Assembly (NCBI GenBank): GCA_016177915.1
Contig: JACOUI010000241.1
Location: forward strand, 1-39,911
DNA: 39,911 nt
Reading direction: 5' to 3'
From: Planctomycetia bacterium
GTDB lineage: Bacteria > Planctomycetota > Planctomycetia > Pirellulales > S012-138
Part shown: piece by piece, positions 1 to 8,378 of the stretch
Position numbering within the stretch: position 1 is the stretch's first letter
Layout: the number at the start of each line of letters is the position of its first letter
Made by a program: the position numbers and the translations under genes
Notes under the pieces: model-generated
What the model saw: the letters and a program-made list of their open reading frames with translations, nothing else
What the model was told of the DNA's origin: nothing
Databases searched by the model: none

Positions 1-41
1 CTGCCTCCACACCGTGCCAACACTGCCTCCGCACGCGGCCC
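1..41. repeat. End of an 11-bp minisatellite array (inverted relative to the array at 21946)
   Basis: The first 30 bases of the window are the exact reverse complement of 21951-21980, which lies inside an 11-bp tandem array. Read on the minus strand, the segment divides into 11-bp units of the GGTGTGGAGGC / AGTGTTGGCAC type. A second array of the same family therefore probably continues off the left edge. It is not coding. Confidence 0.7.
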
Positions 42-300
42 CATCGCGCGTCCGATTCCCCGCCCGCGATCGCCGCGCGCCGCGCGCAAGCGAAAACCGT
101 TTCCAAAGCCCTCCCAACACACCGCGACGCCCTCGTCTTGGGGAGCGAGGCGCCTACGATCGGCAGAAAAAGGCAGTTAAAACCGCGTCGCCGGCCGGTT
201 ATCTTAGACAATCCGAAACGACCGCGGTCAGGCGAGTCGCCGTGGGGTTGACGCCCCCGCTCGCCGCCACCCACTTACCCGCACCCTTGAAGCACCCGCC
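42..300. other. Non-coding leader region upstream of the cytochrome gene
   Basis: No convincing gene is seen here. The short open frames that cross this stretch have low-complexity, Arg/Pro/Ala-rich translations typical of GC-rich non-coding DNA. The promoter of the gene at 301 should lie here, but no clear -35/-10 pair stands out. Confidence 0.5.
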
Positions 301-3267
301 ATGCCGACTGCACGAAGCGCCTTTCTTGTTGCCACGATGACGCTGGCCGCGTGGTTGCCCGTCGAACGCTCGCGGGCCGCCGATCCGCCGGCCGTCCCGC
401 ACTGGATCTGGCTGCAAAACCCGGCCAGGCAAAACGAGACGGCCTTCTTCCGCAAGGAAGTCGAGGTCCAGGGGAAGGTCAAGTCGGCGCAAGTGGCCGT
501 CACCTGCGACAACCAAGTGAGCCTGTTCGTCAACGGCAAGCTGGCGCTGCAGCACGACACCTGGGAGCAAACCGCCCGTGACGACATCGCCGGCAGCCTC
601 GTCAAAGGCAAGAACGCGATCTCCGCCCGCTGCCGCAACGCGGACGGACCCGGCGCGTTTTTGTTCCTGCTGGTGATCGAAACCGACGACGGCAAGAAGA
701 CGGCGATCATCTCCGACGACTCCTGGCTGGCCAGCGGCGAACCCCGCGGCAACTGGCGCGAGATCAACTACGACGCCAAGGGCTGGCAGGCGGCCGTGAG
801 CCTGGGCAAGTGGGGCATGCAGCCCTGGGGCAAGGTCTCGCTCGACACGTCGTCGCGGCCGGAAGCGACGGCGGTCGACGATATCTCGGTGCTGCCCGGC
901 TTTAAGGTGGAGCGCGTCTACTCCGTGCCCAAGGGTTCCCAAGGCTCGTGGGTTTCGATGACGCCCGACCCCAAGGGCCGGCTGATCGTCTCCGCGCAGG
1001 AAGGGAGCTTGTACCGCGTCACGCCGGGCAAAGACGAGGCGTCGACGGTCGTCGAGAAGATCGATGTTCCCATCGGCCAGGCCCAGGGGCTGCTCTGCGC
1101 CTTTGGCGACTTGTACGTGACGGTGAACGGCAGCGCCGCCCAGGGCAGCGGCCTGTATCGCGTCCGCGACACGAACGGCGACGACAAATACGACCAGGTC
1201 GAGCTGCTCAAGAAGATCAACGGCGGCGGCGAGCACGGCCCGCACGCCATCCGGCTCGGCCCGGATGGATATCTCTACGTCATCGCCGGCAACCACACGA
1301 AGCTCCCAGACGGCGTCGCCCTCGACTCGCCCCACCGCAACTACGCCGAAGACCTCCTCTTGCCCCGCAATCCCGACGGCAACGGCCACGCCACCGGCGT
1401 CATGGCCCCCGGCGGCTGGATTTGCCGGACCGACAAGGACGGCAAGACGTGGACGCTCTTTTGCGCCGGTTTTCGCAACGAGTACGACATCGACTTCAAC
1501 CAGGACGGCGAGCTGTTCACCTACGACGCCGACATGGAGTGGGACACCGGCACGCCCTGGTATCGCCCCACGCGCGTCAACCACGCCGTCTCCGCGGCCG
1601 AGTTCGGCTGGCGCTACGGCACCGGCAAGTGGCCCGACTACTCGGCCGACAGCTTAGGTGCGGTCGTGAACATCGGCCTCGGCTCCCCGACGGGCGTCAC
1701 CTTCGGCACGGGGGCCAGGTTTCCGGCGAAGTATCAGCGGGCTTTCTTCATCAGCGACTGGACCTACGGCAAGCTGTACGCCGTTCACGTGCAGCCCAAC
1801 GGGGCAGGCTACACCGGCACGTTCGAGGCCTTCTGTCAGGGGAAGCCGCTGCCGCTGACGGACGTCGTCGTCAGCACCGACGGGGCGATGTACTTCACGA
1901 TCGGCGGCCGCGGCACGCAGTCGGGCCTGTATCGCATCACCTACACGGGCAACGAGCCGACCGAGCCCGTTGGCCCCGTCGAGAACAAGGCCGCGGCGCA
2001 GGCCCGGGCCGTGCGTCAAAAGATCGAGTCGTTCCACGGCAAGCACGACCCCGCAGCGATCGAAACTGCCTGGCCGTATTTGAACAGCTCGGATCGCAAC
2101 CTGCGGTATGCGGCGCGGGTCGCCGTCGAACAGCAGGAGCCGGGGCTGTGGCGGGAGAAGGCGTTTGCGGAAACCCGGATTACCGCCTCGATTCAGGCCA
2201 TGGTGGCCGTGACGCGATTGAACGACAAGGGCCTTCAATCGCGCGTGCTGGAAAAGCTCAACGCCCTGCCCTTCGCGCGGCTGACGGAGGAGCAGTTCCT
2301 CGAAGCGCTGCGCGTTTATCAGCTCGCCTTCATCCGCCTGGGCGGGAAAGGCCCGTCGGCCGCCTCCGTCGTGTCGGCCTTGAACCCGCTCTTCCCGAAC
2401 CAGAGCGAGCAGGTCAGCCGCGAATTGTGCCAGGTGCTGGTGTACCTGGAGGCGCCGGGCGTGATTGGGCGCGGCATGGAGATGCTGCGGGCGGCGCAGA
2501 CGCAGCAGGACCAGTTGTTCTACGTCTTCGTGCTGCGGAACCTCGGCCGGGGCTGGTCGCTCGACGAGCGCCGCGCCTATTTTAGCTGGCTCAACCTGGC
2601 CGAGTCGAAATACCAGGGCGGCGCCAGCTTCAAGAAGTTCATCCAGCGCATCCGCGAGGACGCGCTGAAGGGCGCGACCGACGACGAGCGCGCGGCCCTG
2701 CGCGAGATTCTCGAAGGCCGCGAGAAGTTCGAGGTGGTCAAGCTGGAGACGACCCGGCAGTTCCTCCACAACTGGCAAATGGAGGACCTGGAGCCGCTGC
2801 TCTCGCAGGCCGGCACGGGCCGCTCGTTCGAGCGCGGCCTGGCCGCCTATCAGGCCACGCAATGCGCCAAGTGCCATCGCTTCAAAGGCGAAGGCGGCGA
2901 CACCGGGCCGGACATCACGGGCGTGGGAAACCGCTTCGACGCCCGCTACATGCTGGAAGCGTTGATCGACCCGTCGAAGGTGGTTTCGGACCAGTACAAG
3001 AACTCGGTGATCCAGACGACGGACGGCGAGGTGATCAAGGGGCGCATTTTGAGCGAGGACGAGCAGAAACTCGTCGTCCGCACCGACCCGTTCGCGCGGA
3101 CGCCGGTGGAGGTCCCGAAATCGAAGATCGACGCGCGGGAGCTGTCGCCCATTTCCGAAATGCCGCAGGGGCTGATCAACGTCCTGACCAAGGAGGAGAT
3201 CCTGGACTTGATCGCCTACATGCGCGCGGCGGGCGATCCCAGCGACAAGGCGTTTCAGAAGAAGTGA
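301..3267 (+). CDS. PVC-type secreted propeller/HEAT/cytochrome c protein (putative membrane-bound dehydrogenase)
   Basis: The 988-aa protein has an N-terminal signal peptide (about residues 1-26, ending SRAAD). A beta-sandwich-like domain follows (about 35-175), then a six-bladed-propeller-like domain resembling sugar dehydrogenases (about 190-555, with repeated Gly-Pro-Asp-Gly-Tyr and Asn-Gly-Asp motifs) and a helical HEAT-like part (about 570-840). The C-terminus is a class I cytochrome c domain with heme motif CAKCH at 855-859 and a likely distal Met in EMPQGL. This order is the one seen in the planctomycete/verrucomicrobial 'putative heme-binding domain' family (TIGR02603 type). It should act outside the cytoplasmic membrane. 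The redox role is inferred from the family and the substrate is unknown. The ATG at 301 directly precedes the signal peptide. It appears to be a single transcription unit. Confidence 0.9.
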   Translation: MPTARSAFLVATMTLAAWLPVERSRAADPPAVPHWIWLQNPARQNETAFFRKEVEVQGKVKSAQVAVTCDNQVSLFVNGKLALQHDTWEQTARDDIAGSLVKGKNAISARCRNADGPGAFLFLLVIETDDGKKTAIISDDSWLASGEPRGNWREINYDAKGWQAAVSLGKWGMQPWGKVSLDTSSRPEATAVDDISVLPGFKVERVYSVPKGSQGSWVSMTPDPKGRLIVSAQEGSLYRVTPGKDEASTVVEKIDVPIGQAQGLLCAFGDLYVTVNGSAAQGSGLYRVRDTNGDDKYDQVELLKKINGGGEHGPHAIRLGPDGYLYVIAGNHTKLPDGVALDSPHRNYAEDLLLPRNPDGNGHATGVMAPGGWICRTDKDGKTWTLFCAGFRNEYDIDFNQDGELFTYDADMEWDTGTPWYRPTRVNHAVSAAEFGWRYGTGKWPDYSADSLGAVVNIGLGSPTGVTFGTGARFPAKYQRAFFISDWTYGKLYAVHVQPNGAGYTGTFEAFCQGKPLPLTDVVVSTDGAMYFTIGGRGTQSGLYRITYTGNEPTEPVGPVENKAAAQARAVRQKIESFHGKHDPAAIETAWPYLNSSDRNLRYAARVAVEQQEPGLWREKAFAETRITASIQAMVAVTRLNDKGLQSRVLEKLNALPFARLTEEQFLEALRVYQLAFIRLGGKGPSAASVVSALNPLFPNQSEQVSRELCQVLVYLEAPGVIGRGMEMLRAAQTQQDQLFYVFVLRNLGRGWSLDERRAYFSWLNLAESKYQGGASFKKFIQRIREDALKGATDDERAALREILEGREKFEVVKLETTRQFLHNWQMEDLEPLLSQAGTGRSFERGLAAYQATQCAKCHRFKGEGGDTGPDITGVGNRFDARYMLEALIDPSKVVSDQYKNSVIQTTDGEVIKGRILSEDEQKLVVRTDPFARTPVEVPKSKIDARELSPISEMPQGLINVLTKEEILDLIAYMRAAGDPSDKAFQKK

Positions 3268-3515
3268 GGCGCCGTGAGGCGCCGCGAGCGGCCTCTGGGC
3301 CGGTGTGGACTCGCGCCGTGCGGCTTGTACGGGCAGCGGGGGTCGCGGTCGTCGCCGGCAATTCCACGCCTGAATCGGGTTTTGTCGGAAGTTCCGCGCG
3401 CGCTATAGCGACTCAAGTCGTCGTCGCGGGCTGCGAATTGACACGGACAGGCTGCAACCTATGAGGTAGTAGCGAGTTCCGTGATCCGATTTTTGAACCC
3501 GGCCTACGCTTCGCC

Positions 3516-4670
3516 ATGCCCGGTTGCGGCCCCGACGTCCCCACTGCCGTTTTAGCGCCCCTCGTGCTGGTCGTCGACGACGAGCCGCTGGTGCGAGAGG
3601 CCGTGTCTCGCTGGTTGAGCGCGGCGGGCTACGCCTGCGCGCGGGCGGCGGCGGCCGACGAGGCCTGGGCTTGCCTGGCGCAACAAGAGGTGGCGCTGGT
3701 CGTGCTGGATATTGGCCTATCCGGCTGTTCCGGATTGGAGCTGCTGGCGCGCGTCAAGGAACGGCACGCCGGGACGGAAGTCATCATGCTGACGGCCGAG
3801 GCCGAGGTGAGGACCGCGATCCAGGCGCTCTCAGCGGGGGCGGCGGGATATCTTGTCAAGCCGGTCGAGGCCGAGGAGCTGCTCGTGCAAGTGCGCCGCG
3901 CGCTGGAGCGGCGGGAGCTGCTGAGCGAGCGCCGCGAGTACACCCGGAAGCTGGAGCAGCGCGTGCGCGAGCAGACGGACGCCGTGCGGCGCGCCCACGA
4001 AGAGACGATTCACTGTCTCCTGGCGGCGTCGATGTACCGCGACGAGGAGACCGGCGCGCACGTGCGGCGCGTGGGAGAGTGCAGCGCGCTCATCGCCGAG
4101 TCCCTGGGCTGGCCGGCCGAGCAGGTGGACTGCATTCGCCTGGCGGCGCCGATGCACGACATCGGCAAGATCGGCATTCCGGACGCGGTGCTGCAAAAGC
4201 CGGGCCGGCTGACAGCGGCCGAATACGAGATCATGAAGCGGCACACGGTGATCGGCGCCCAGATGCTGGCCGAGTCCGATTCGCCGATCCTGAAGCTGGC
4301 CAGCCAGATTGCGCTGTGCCACCACGAACGGTGGGACGGCCGGGGCTATCCCCGCGGGACGGCGGGCGACGCCATTCCCGAGGCGGCCCGCATCGTGGCC
4401 GTCGTCGACGTTTACGACGCGCTCACGCACGACCGCATTTACCGGCCGGCGCTGCCGGAAGGCGAGGCGCTTTCGATCATGGAAAGCGGCGGCGGCGCGC
4501 AATTCGACCCGGCCCTGCTGCGTCTCTTTTTGGCGCTGCTGCCGGAAATGCGGCGCATCGCCGAGGGGACTCCCGACGAGCCGGAACAGGAGAATGGCGC
4601 GGGCGCACGGGAACTCGTCGAGCAGCGGCCGGGCGGAAAATACGGTCTGGCGCCGTCGCAGCAAGCGTGA
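3516..4670 (+). CDS. Response regulator with HD-GYP phosphodiesterase output domain
   Basis: The 384-aa protein starts with a receiver domain (about 15-130): acidic pair D21-D22, phospho-acceptor D65 in VVLDIGLSG, Thr in MLTAE and the conserved Lys in YLVKP. A coiled linker (about 130-160) leads to an HD-GYP domain with HD at 214-215 (HDIGKIG), HHERWDGRGYP at 269-279 and a further Asp in VVDVYDAL. The family hydrolyses cyclic di-GMP, and all key motifs look intact, so the protein is probably an active phosphodiesterase controlled by phosphorylation. No sensor kinase is adjacent, so it is an orphan regulator. The C-terminal 30 residues are low complexity. Confidence 0.93.
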   Translation: MPGCGPDVPTAVLAPLVLVVDDEPLVREAVSRWLSAAGYACARAAAADEAWACLAQQEVALVVLDIGLSGCSGLELLARVKERHAGTEVIMLTAEAEVRTAIQALSAGAAGYLVKPVEAEELLVQVRRALERRELLSERREYTRKLEQRVREQTDAVRRAHEETIHCLLAASMYRDEETGAHVRRVGECSALIAESLGWPAEQVDCIRLAAPMHDIGKIGIPDAVLQKPGRLTAAEYEIMKRHTVIGAQMLAESDSPILKLASQIALCHHERWDGRGYPRGTAGDAIPEAARIVAVVDVYDALTHDRIYRPALPEGEALSIMESGGGAQFDPALLRLFLALLPEMRRIAEGTPDEPEQENGAGARELVEQRPGGKYGLAPSQQA

Positions 4671-4703
4671 AAGGAATCGCGCGGCTGCACCGGGCCGCCC
4701 AAA

Positions 4704-4786
4704 TGCCGGAGGAGGGAGTCGAACCCACACGCCCTTGCGGGCACTGGATTTTGAATCCAGCGCGTCTGCCATTCCGCCACTCCGGC
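4704..4786 (-). tRNA. tRNA-Leu (anticodon CAA)
   Basis: Read on the minus strand, the 83-nt sequence begins GCCGGAGTGGCGGAATGG and ends CTCCGGCA, which gives a 7-bp acceptor stem with discriminator A. The anticodon stem CTGGA/TCCAG encloses loop TTCAAAA, so the anticodon is CAA (decodes UUG). The class II variable arm (TGCCCGCAAGGGCGT) and the GGTTCGACTCC T-arm support leucine. The 3' CCA is not encoded. Translations crossing this region give the telltale tRNA artefact peptide (GGMADALDSKS). Confidence 0.95.
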
Positions 4787-4895
4787 GCGGCGATTCAGTT
4801 TGTTGCGCCACCCGCCGGCTGTCAATTGTGCCATCGACGTAGTAGGCACGGGCACCGACGGCAGGAAGCCGGTGGTCCACGTGCCGCCTGTTCTC

Positions 4896-4935
4896 CCTCC
4901 CGCTGACGGGAGGTCGGGGGGATGGGGTGGGGGAA
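4896..4935. repeat. Intergenic palindrome of the CCCTCCC/GGGAGG type
   Basis: CCTCCCG (4896-4902) pairs with CGGGAGG (4907-4913) across a CTGA loop and is followed by a G-rich tail. Similar C-rich/G-rich palindromes occur at 20081-20110 and, in another form, at 6225-6245. It overlaps the earliest possible ATG (4922) of the next gene, which argues for the later start at 4955. Confidence 0.55.
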
Positions 4936-4954
4936 GAGGGCGGACCACGCTCTA

Positions 4955-5674
4955 ATGGGCTCTGTGTGCAAAGAACCACTTCTGACCGTGCGCGAGATCT
5001 GCCAGCGGCTGCGGAAAGAGTATGGGCCGGTGAAGCTGGGAAAGCCGCTGCCGCCGCTTGGCGAGCTGGTGGCGACGATCCTGTCGCAGAACACGTCGGA
5101 TCGGAACAGCGACGCGGCGTTTGAGGAGCTGCGGCGGAGATTTAAGAGTTGGGACGCCGTCCGCCGGGCGCCGGTGGGAAAGATTGCGCGGGCGATTCGC
5201 CGGGGTGGTTTGTCCCGGCAGAAGGCGCCGCGGATCAAGGCGGTTTTGCAGGCGATCTACGAAGAGCACGGCAAGCTGTCGCTGGATTTTTTGCACGCGA
5301 TGCCGACGGCGAAGGCGCTTGAGTATTTGCGGAACTTCGCCGGCGTCGGGCCGAAGACGGCGGCCTGCGTGCTGCTTTTTGCCTGCCGGAAGCCGGTGCT
5401 GCCCGTGGACACGCACGTACTCCGCGTCAGCGGGCGCTTGGGATTGATCGGGCCGAAGACGAACGCCGAAAAGGCGCACGAGGAGCTTGCGCAGCTTGTG
5501 CCGCGGCGGAAAGTGCTCGATTTTCACATTCAGATCATTCGCCACGGGCGGAGGGTTTGCACGGCGCAGAGGCCGCGGTGTACGGAGTGCGTGCTTTTAG
5601 ATCTTTGTCCAGAGGGAAAGCGGCGGATGGGGATGAAAGATGGTGCGTGCGGATTGAGCCGAGCGGGAAAGTGA
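4955..5674 (+). CDS. Endonuclease III-like DNA glycosylase/AP lyase
   Basis: The 239-aa protein is in the Nth/HhH-GPD superfamily. The helix-hairpin-helix is FAGVGPKTAACVL, with the Schiff-base Lys equivalent at K134. The catalytic Asp is D152 in VDTHVLRVSGRLG. The [4Fe-4S] loop is C202-X6-C209-X2-C212-X5-C218. It should remove oxidised pyrimidines and nick abasic sites in base-excision repair. The frame is open from ATG 4922, but that start lies in a G-rich dispersed repeat and adds 11 residues of little character. ATG 4955 gives a more normal N-terminus, although neither start has a strong ribosome site. The last 20 residues after the cluster are poorly conserved-looking. It could be called Nth, but the paralogue subgroup cannot be settled here. 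Confidence 0.9.
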   Translation: MGSVCKEPLLTVREICQRLRKEYGPVKLGKPLPPLGELVATILSQNTSDRNSDAAFEELRRRFKSWDAVRRAPVGKIARAIRRGGLSRQKAPRIKAVLQAIYEEHGKLSLDFLHAMPTAKALEYLRNFAGVGPKTAACVLLFACRKPVLPVDTHVLRVSGRLGLIGPKTNAEKAHEELAQLVPRRKVLDFHIQIIRHGRRVCTAQRPRCTECVLLDLCPEGKRRMGMKDGACGLSRAGK

Positions 5675-5751
5675 TAAGGCAGGCTGATAGAATGCGTGCA
5701 TCTGGCTGCCCGATCTCCGACACCTCGCTCCACACGTCAAGGAGTTCCCTC

Positions 5752-6135
5752 ATGAACCTCACCCATGTGCGCCTGCTGTTTGGTGTGGCCGGCGCCTATG
5801 ACTTCCTCATCGGACTCACGTTCCTCGGCTTCGGCCCGCGGCTTTTCGATTCGGCCGGCGTGCCGCAGCCGAACCATTGGGGGTACATTCAGTTCGGGGC
5901 GCTGCTGTTGTGCATTTTTGGGGTCATGTTCTGCGCGGTCGCCGCCCGGCCCGAGGCGAATCGCAACCTGATTCCCTACGGCGTGCTGCTCAAAGTGAGC
6001 TACGTCGGCCTGGTTGGGTGCTACTGGGCCACGAGCGGCGTGCCGACGCTCTTCATTCCGTTTCTCTTCATTGACGCCGCGATGCTGGTGCTGTTCGTTT
6101 TGGCGTGGCAGGCGCTGGGAAGGAAGCCTGTGTAG
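5752..6135 (+). CDS. Small integral membrane protein, four predicted TM helices
   Basis: The protein has 127 aa, and most of it is hydrophobic: segments at about 5-27, 44-64, 75-95 and 99-120. ATG 5752 is chosen because AAGGAG lies at 5739-5744, seven bases upstream. The frame is open further back to 5557, but that part overlaps the endonuclease gene and is not protein-like. I do not recognise a catalytic motif. The pattern resembles small uncharacterised inner-membrane proteins found in many bacteria. The function is unknown. Confidence 0.75.
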   Translation: MNLTHVRLLFGVAGAYDFLIGLTFLGFGPRLFDSAGVPQPNHWGYIQFGALLLCIFGVMFCAVAARPEANRNLIPYGVLLKVSYVGLVGCYWATSGVPTLFIPFLFIDAAMLVLFVLAWQALGRKPV

Positions 6136-6224
6136 CCGAGGTGCCCATTACGCGCGCTCCAAAACAAGGCGCCTGAGAACGCTTTCTTCCGAATCGAGCC
6201 CCGGCGGCCCTCAACCCCCCCTAC

Positions 6225-6245
6225 CCCCCCCTTCGTAAGGGGGGG
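6225..6245. repeat. C-run/G-run palindrome (CCCCCCCTT-CGT-AAGGGGGGG)
   Basis: A perfect 9-bp inverted repeat (6225-6233 / 6237-6245) with a 3-base loop, in the gap between two membrane-protein genes. A related sequence forms the 3' end of the gene at 8072. It could act as a hairpin terminator for the gene ending at 6135, but there is no T-run. Confidence 0.6.
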
Positions 6246-6317
6246 ACAAAATCGCAGCATCGCCGTTATGTTCCGCCGCGGCCATCGCCTTTGGTCTGTG
6301 ACGCCCCGGGTAGCCCC

Positions 6318-6707
6318 ATGTACGACCCGCACCATCCCCTGAACTGGTACGCTGGCTGGGGGCTGGTCCTGGCGGCGTTTGTAACCGGGGCCGCCCTGGG
6401 GCTCGTGTTTCATCGCGACGACTTTTGGGGCGGCTACGGGTCGTTCCGCCGGCGGGTCGTGCGGCTGGGGCACGTGGCTTTGGCGGCGCTGGGTTTGATG
6501 AACGTCGTTTACAGCCTGTCGCCCTGGCCGGGAGCGGCGACGTGGGACGGCCGGGCCGCGTCGCTGTGTTACGTCGTGGGAGGGATCGCCATGCCGGCCG
6601 TCTGTTTCCTGGCGGGCTGGAAGAAGCCGTGCCGGTTTTTGTTCCCGATCCCGGTCGCGGCCCTTATTCTGGCCGTGCTCTTTACCTTGCGGGGGGCGCC
6701 CGGATGA
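6318..6707 (+). CDS. Small membrane protein overlapping the radical SAM gene
   Basis: The 129-aa protein starts at ATG 6318 (MYDPHHPLNWYAGW). The frame is open from a TTG at 6291 but nothing supports that start. Four hydrophobic stretches (about residues 10-32, 50-70, 82-100 and 104-124) indicate an inner-membrane protein. Its stop overlaps the start of the radical SAM gene by ATGA, so the two are almost certainly cotranscribed and translationally coupled. I know no function for it. The tight coupling suggests a partner in the same (perhaps lipid or cofactor) pathway, but that is inference. Confidence 0.75.
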   Translation: MYDPHHPLNWYAGWGLVLAAFVTGAALGLVFHRDDFWGGYGSFRRRVVRLGHVALAALGLMNVVYSLSPWPGAATWDGRAASLCYVVGGIAMPAVCFLAGWKKPCRFLFPIPVAALILAVLFTLRGAPG

Positions 6708-8044
6708 AAATCGGCTTTCTGGCATTGAGCGGCCTGCGGGCGCACGACCCGGAACTGTTGCGGCTGGGGATGACGCTGCCGGGCGTGGTCGATCGGGCGC
6801 AGCACGTCGCTTCGCTGCCGAGCCTGGGCCTCTTGTACCTGGCGGCCGTGACGCCGGAGGGGCACGACGTCGCTTATTTCGAGGCCGCGGGCGACGGCCA
6901 GGAGCCGGCGGCGGTCTACGACTGCGACCTGGTCGCGATCAACACGTTCTCGGCGCAGGTCTTCGAGGCCTACGCCATCGCCGACCGGCTGCGGCGGGCG
7001 GGAGTCGTCGTGGCGATGGGCGGGCTGCACGTCAGTGTCCGGCCCGAGGAAGCGCTTCAGCACGTCGATCACGTCGTTGTCGGCGAGGGGGAGAACGTCT
7101 GGCCGGAGGTCGTGCGGGCGGTCGAGCGAGACGTGCCGCAACGCGTATGGAAAGCGGAAGAGTTTGCGCCCGTCGACGTCCGACGGCTGCCCGTGCCGCG
7201 ATACGATCTGCTCGACGGCCGGCCGTACAACCGTTTCACGGTGCAGACGTCGCGGGGCTGCCCGTGGCGGTGCGATTTCTGCGCGTCGAACGTCATGCTC
7301 CGGCGGCCGTACCGGAAGCGGCCCGTGGAGCACGTCGTCCGCGACATCGAAGCGCTCGTGCGATTACGTAAGCGGCCTTTCATCGAGCTGGCCGACGACA
7401 ACACGTTTGTGGACAAGGCCTGGGGCAAGGAGTTGTGCCGCGAACTGATCCCGCTGCGATTGAAGTGGTTCACCGAGACCGACATTTCCGTGGCCGACGA
7501 TCCGGAGCTTTTGGACTTGATGCGGCAGGCGGGCTGCCGGCAGGTGTTGATCGGCCTCGAGAGCCCGGAGCCGGGGGCGCTGGCGGGCGTGGAGTTGCGG
7601 GCGGACTTCAAGGCCGCCCGCGGGGCTGGCGCGATGGAGGCCGTGCGGCGAATTCAGGAGCACGGGATCACGGTGAACGGCTGCTTTATTTTGGGTTTGG
7701 ACCGGCACACGCCGGAGATTTTTGAGGAGGTGCTGGCGTTCGCGGGCGACGCGCCGCTCTACGACGTGCAGATCACCGTGCTGACGGCGTTCCCCGGCAC
7801 GCCACTTTACGACCGGCTGGCGGCCGAGGGGCGGCTCCTAGCGCCGGAGCGGTGGGACCTCTGTACGCTGTTCGACGTGAACTATGTGCCGCGGCGGATG
7901 ACGGTCGACGAGTTGCGGCGGGGCCTGTACTGGCTGGCGGGTCGCTTGTACGGCGGCGAGAGCCAGGAGCGGCGGCGGCGGCCGTTTTTTGAGAACTTGG
8001 CGCGAAGGTTCGAGCTGGCCCACGCCGGAATGGAAGCGAACTGA
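6704..8044 (+). CDS. B12-binding-domain radical SAM protein
   Basis: The protein has 446 aa. The N-terminal cobalamin-binding-like Rossmann domain (about 1-145) has the typical GGLHVSVRPEEAL and VVVGEGE signatures. The radical SAM domain follows (about 175-400) with the cluster motif C186-X3-C190-X2-C193 in TSRGCPWRCDFCASN. Further family motifs are ELADDNTFVDK, GCRQVLIGLES and GCFILGLD. The enzyme should bind [4Fe-4S] and SAM. The family includes methylases and ring-closing or lipid-modifying enzymes (BchE/HpnJ-like). The actual substrate cannot be told. The start is the ATG at 6704, overlapping the upstream stop. The longer frame back to 6425 lies inside the upstream gene and is a shadow. 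Confidence 0.9.
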   Translation: MKIGFLALSGLRAHDPELLRLGMTLPGVVDRAQHVASLPSLGLLYLAAVTPEGHDVAYFEAAGDGQEPAAVYDCDLVAINTFSAQVFEAYAIADRLRRAGVVVAMGGLHVSVRPEEALQHVDHVVVGEGENVWPEVVRAVERDVPQRVWKAEEFAPVDVRRLPVPRYDLLDGRPYNRFTVQTSRGCPWRCDFCASNVMLRRPYRKRPVEHVVRDIEALVRLRKRPFIELADDNTFVDKAWGKELCRELIPLRLKWFTETDISVADDPELLDLMRQAGCRQVLIGLESPEPGALAGVELRADFKAARGAGAMEAVRRIQEHGITVNGCFILGLDRHTPEIFEEVLAFAGDAPLYDVQITVLTAFPGTPLYDRLAAEGRLLAPERWDLCTLFDVNYVPRRMTVDELRRGLYWLAGRLYGGESQERRRRPFFENLARRFELAHAGMEAN

Positions 8045-8071
8045 GTGCCGTCGCGCACGAGGAGATGCGCC

Positions 8072-8377
8072 CTAAAGAAAGTTCTTTTCTCCGCCTTGCG
8101 AAGGGGGAGCGCGAGGGGGTCGCTGCTCGGCTTCCTTCAGCTCGACCAGCCGCGTTACGCAGACCCCGATCCCCGCGACCGGAAGCCCGATCAGACACAG
8201 CGCGAAGACCGCACACGCGCCAACGTTCCACACCGCATCGTGCGAATTGATGCCGCTGCAAATGAAAAACGGCGACGCCAACGCTCCGCACGCGAAGATC
8301 GCGCCGCTGATCCCGCAGGCCGCCCGGATCGATCGCAGCCAGCCCGGCGTCTCCTGCTCGTCGTCCGCGTCGGCCAT
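8072..8377 (-). CDS. Small two-TM membrane protein with a repeat-derived C-terminus
   Basis: The 101-aa protein has two hydrophobic segments (about 20-41 and 49-73). Its start lies one base after the stop of the 286-aa protein upstream on the same strand, so both form an operon. The last 18 residues (from RPPRAPPSQ) are encoded by a C-rich palindromic sequence like the dispersed repeat at 6225, so the original C-terminus may have been replaced by a repeat insertion. The function is unknown. Confidence 0.6.
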   Translation of the reverse strand: MADADDEQETPGWLRSIRAACGISGAIFACGALASPFFICSGINSHDAVWNVGACAVFALCLIGLPVAGIGVCVTRLVELKEAEQRPPRAPPSQGGEKNFL

Positions 8378-8378
8378 G

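Noticed and set aside
199-2877. Long open frames on the opposite strand and other frames of the cytochrome gene (e.g. 199-1584 minus, 948-2585 plus, 1654-2877 minus)
   Set aside because: Composition is Arg/Ala/Val/Leu-rich with no domain, and they lie fully within a well-supported gene. They are shadows of high third-position GC.
4439-4979. Minus-strand frames across the tRNA that read as a protein (GGMADALDSKS / VAEWQTRWIQNP)
   Set aside because: This peptide is the classic conceptual translation of tRNA-Leu and not a gene.
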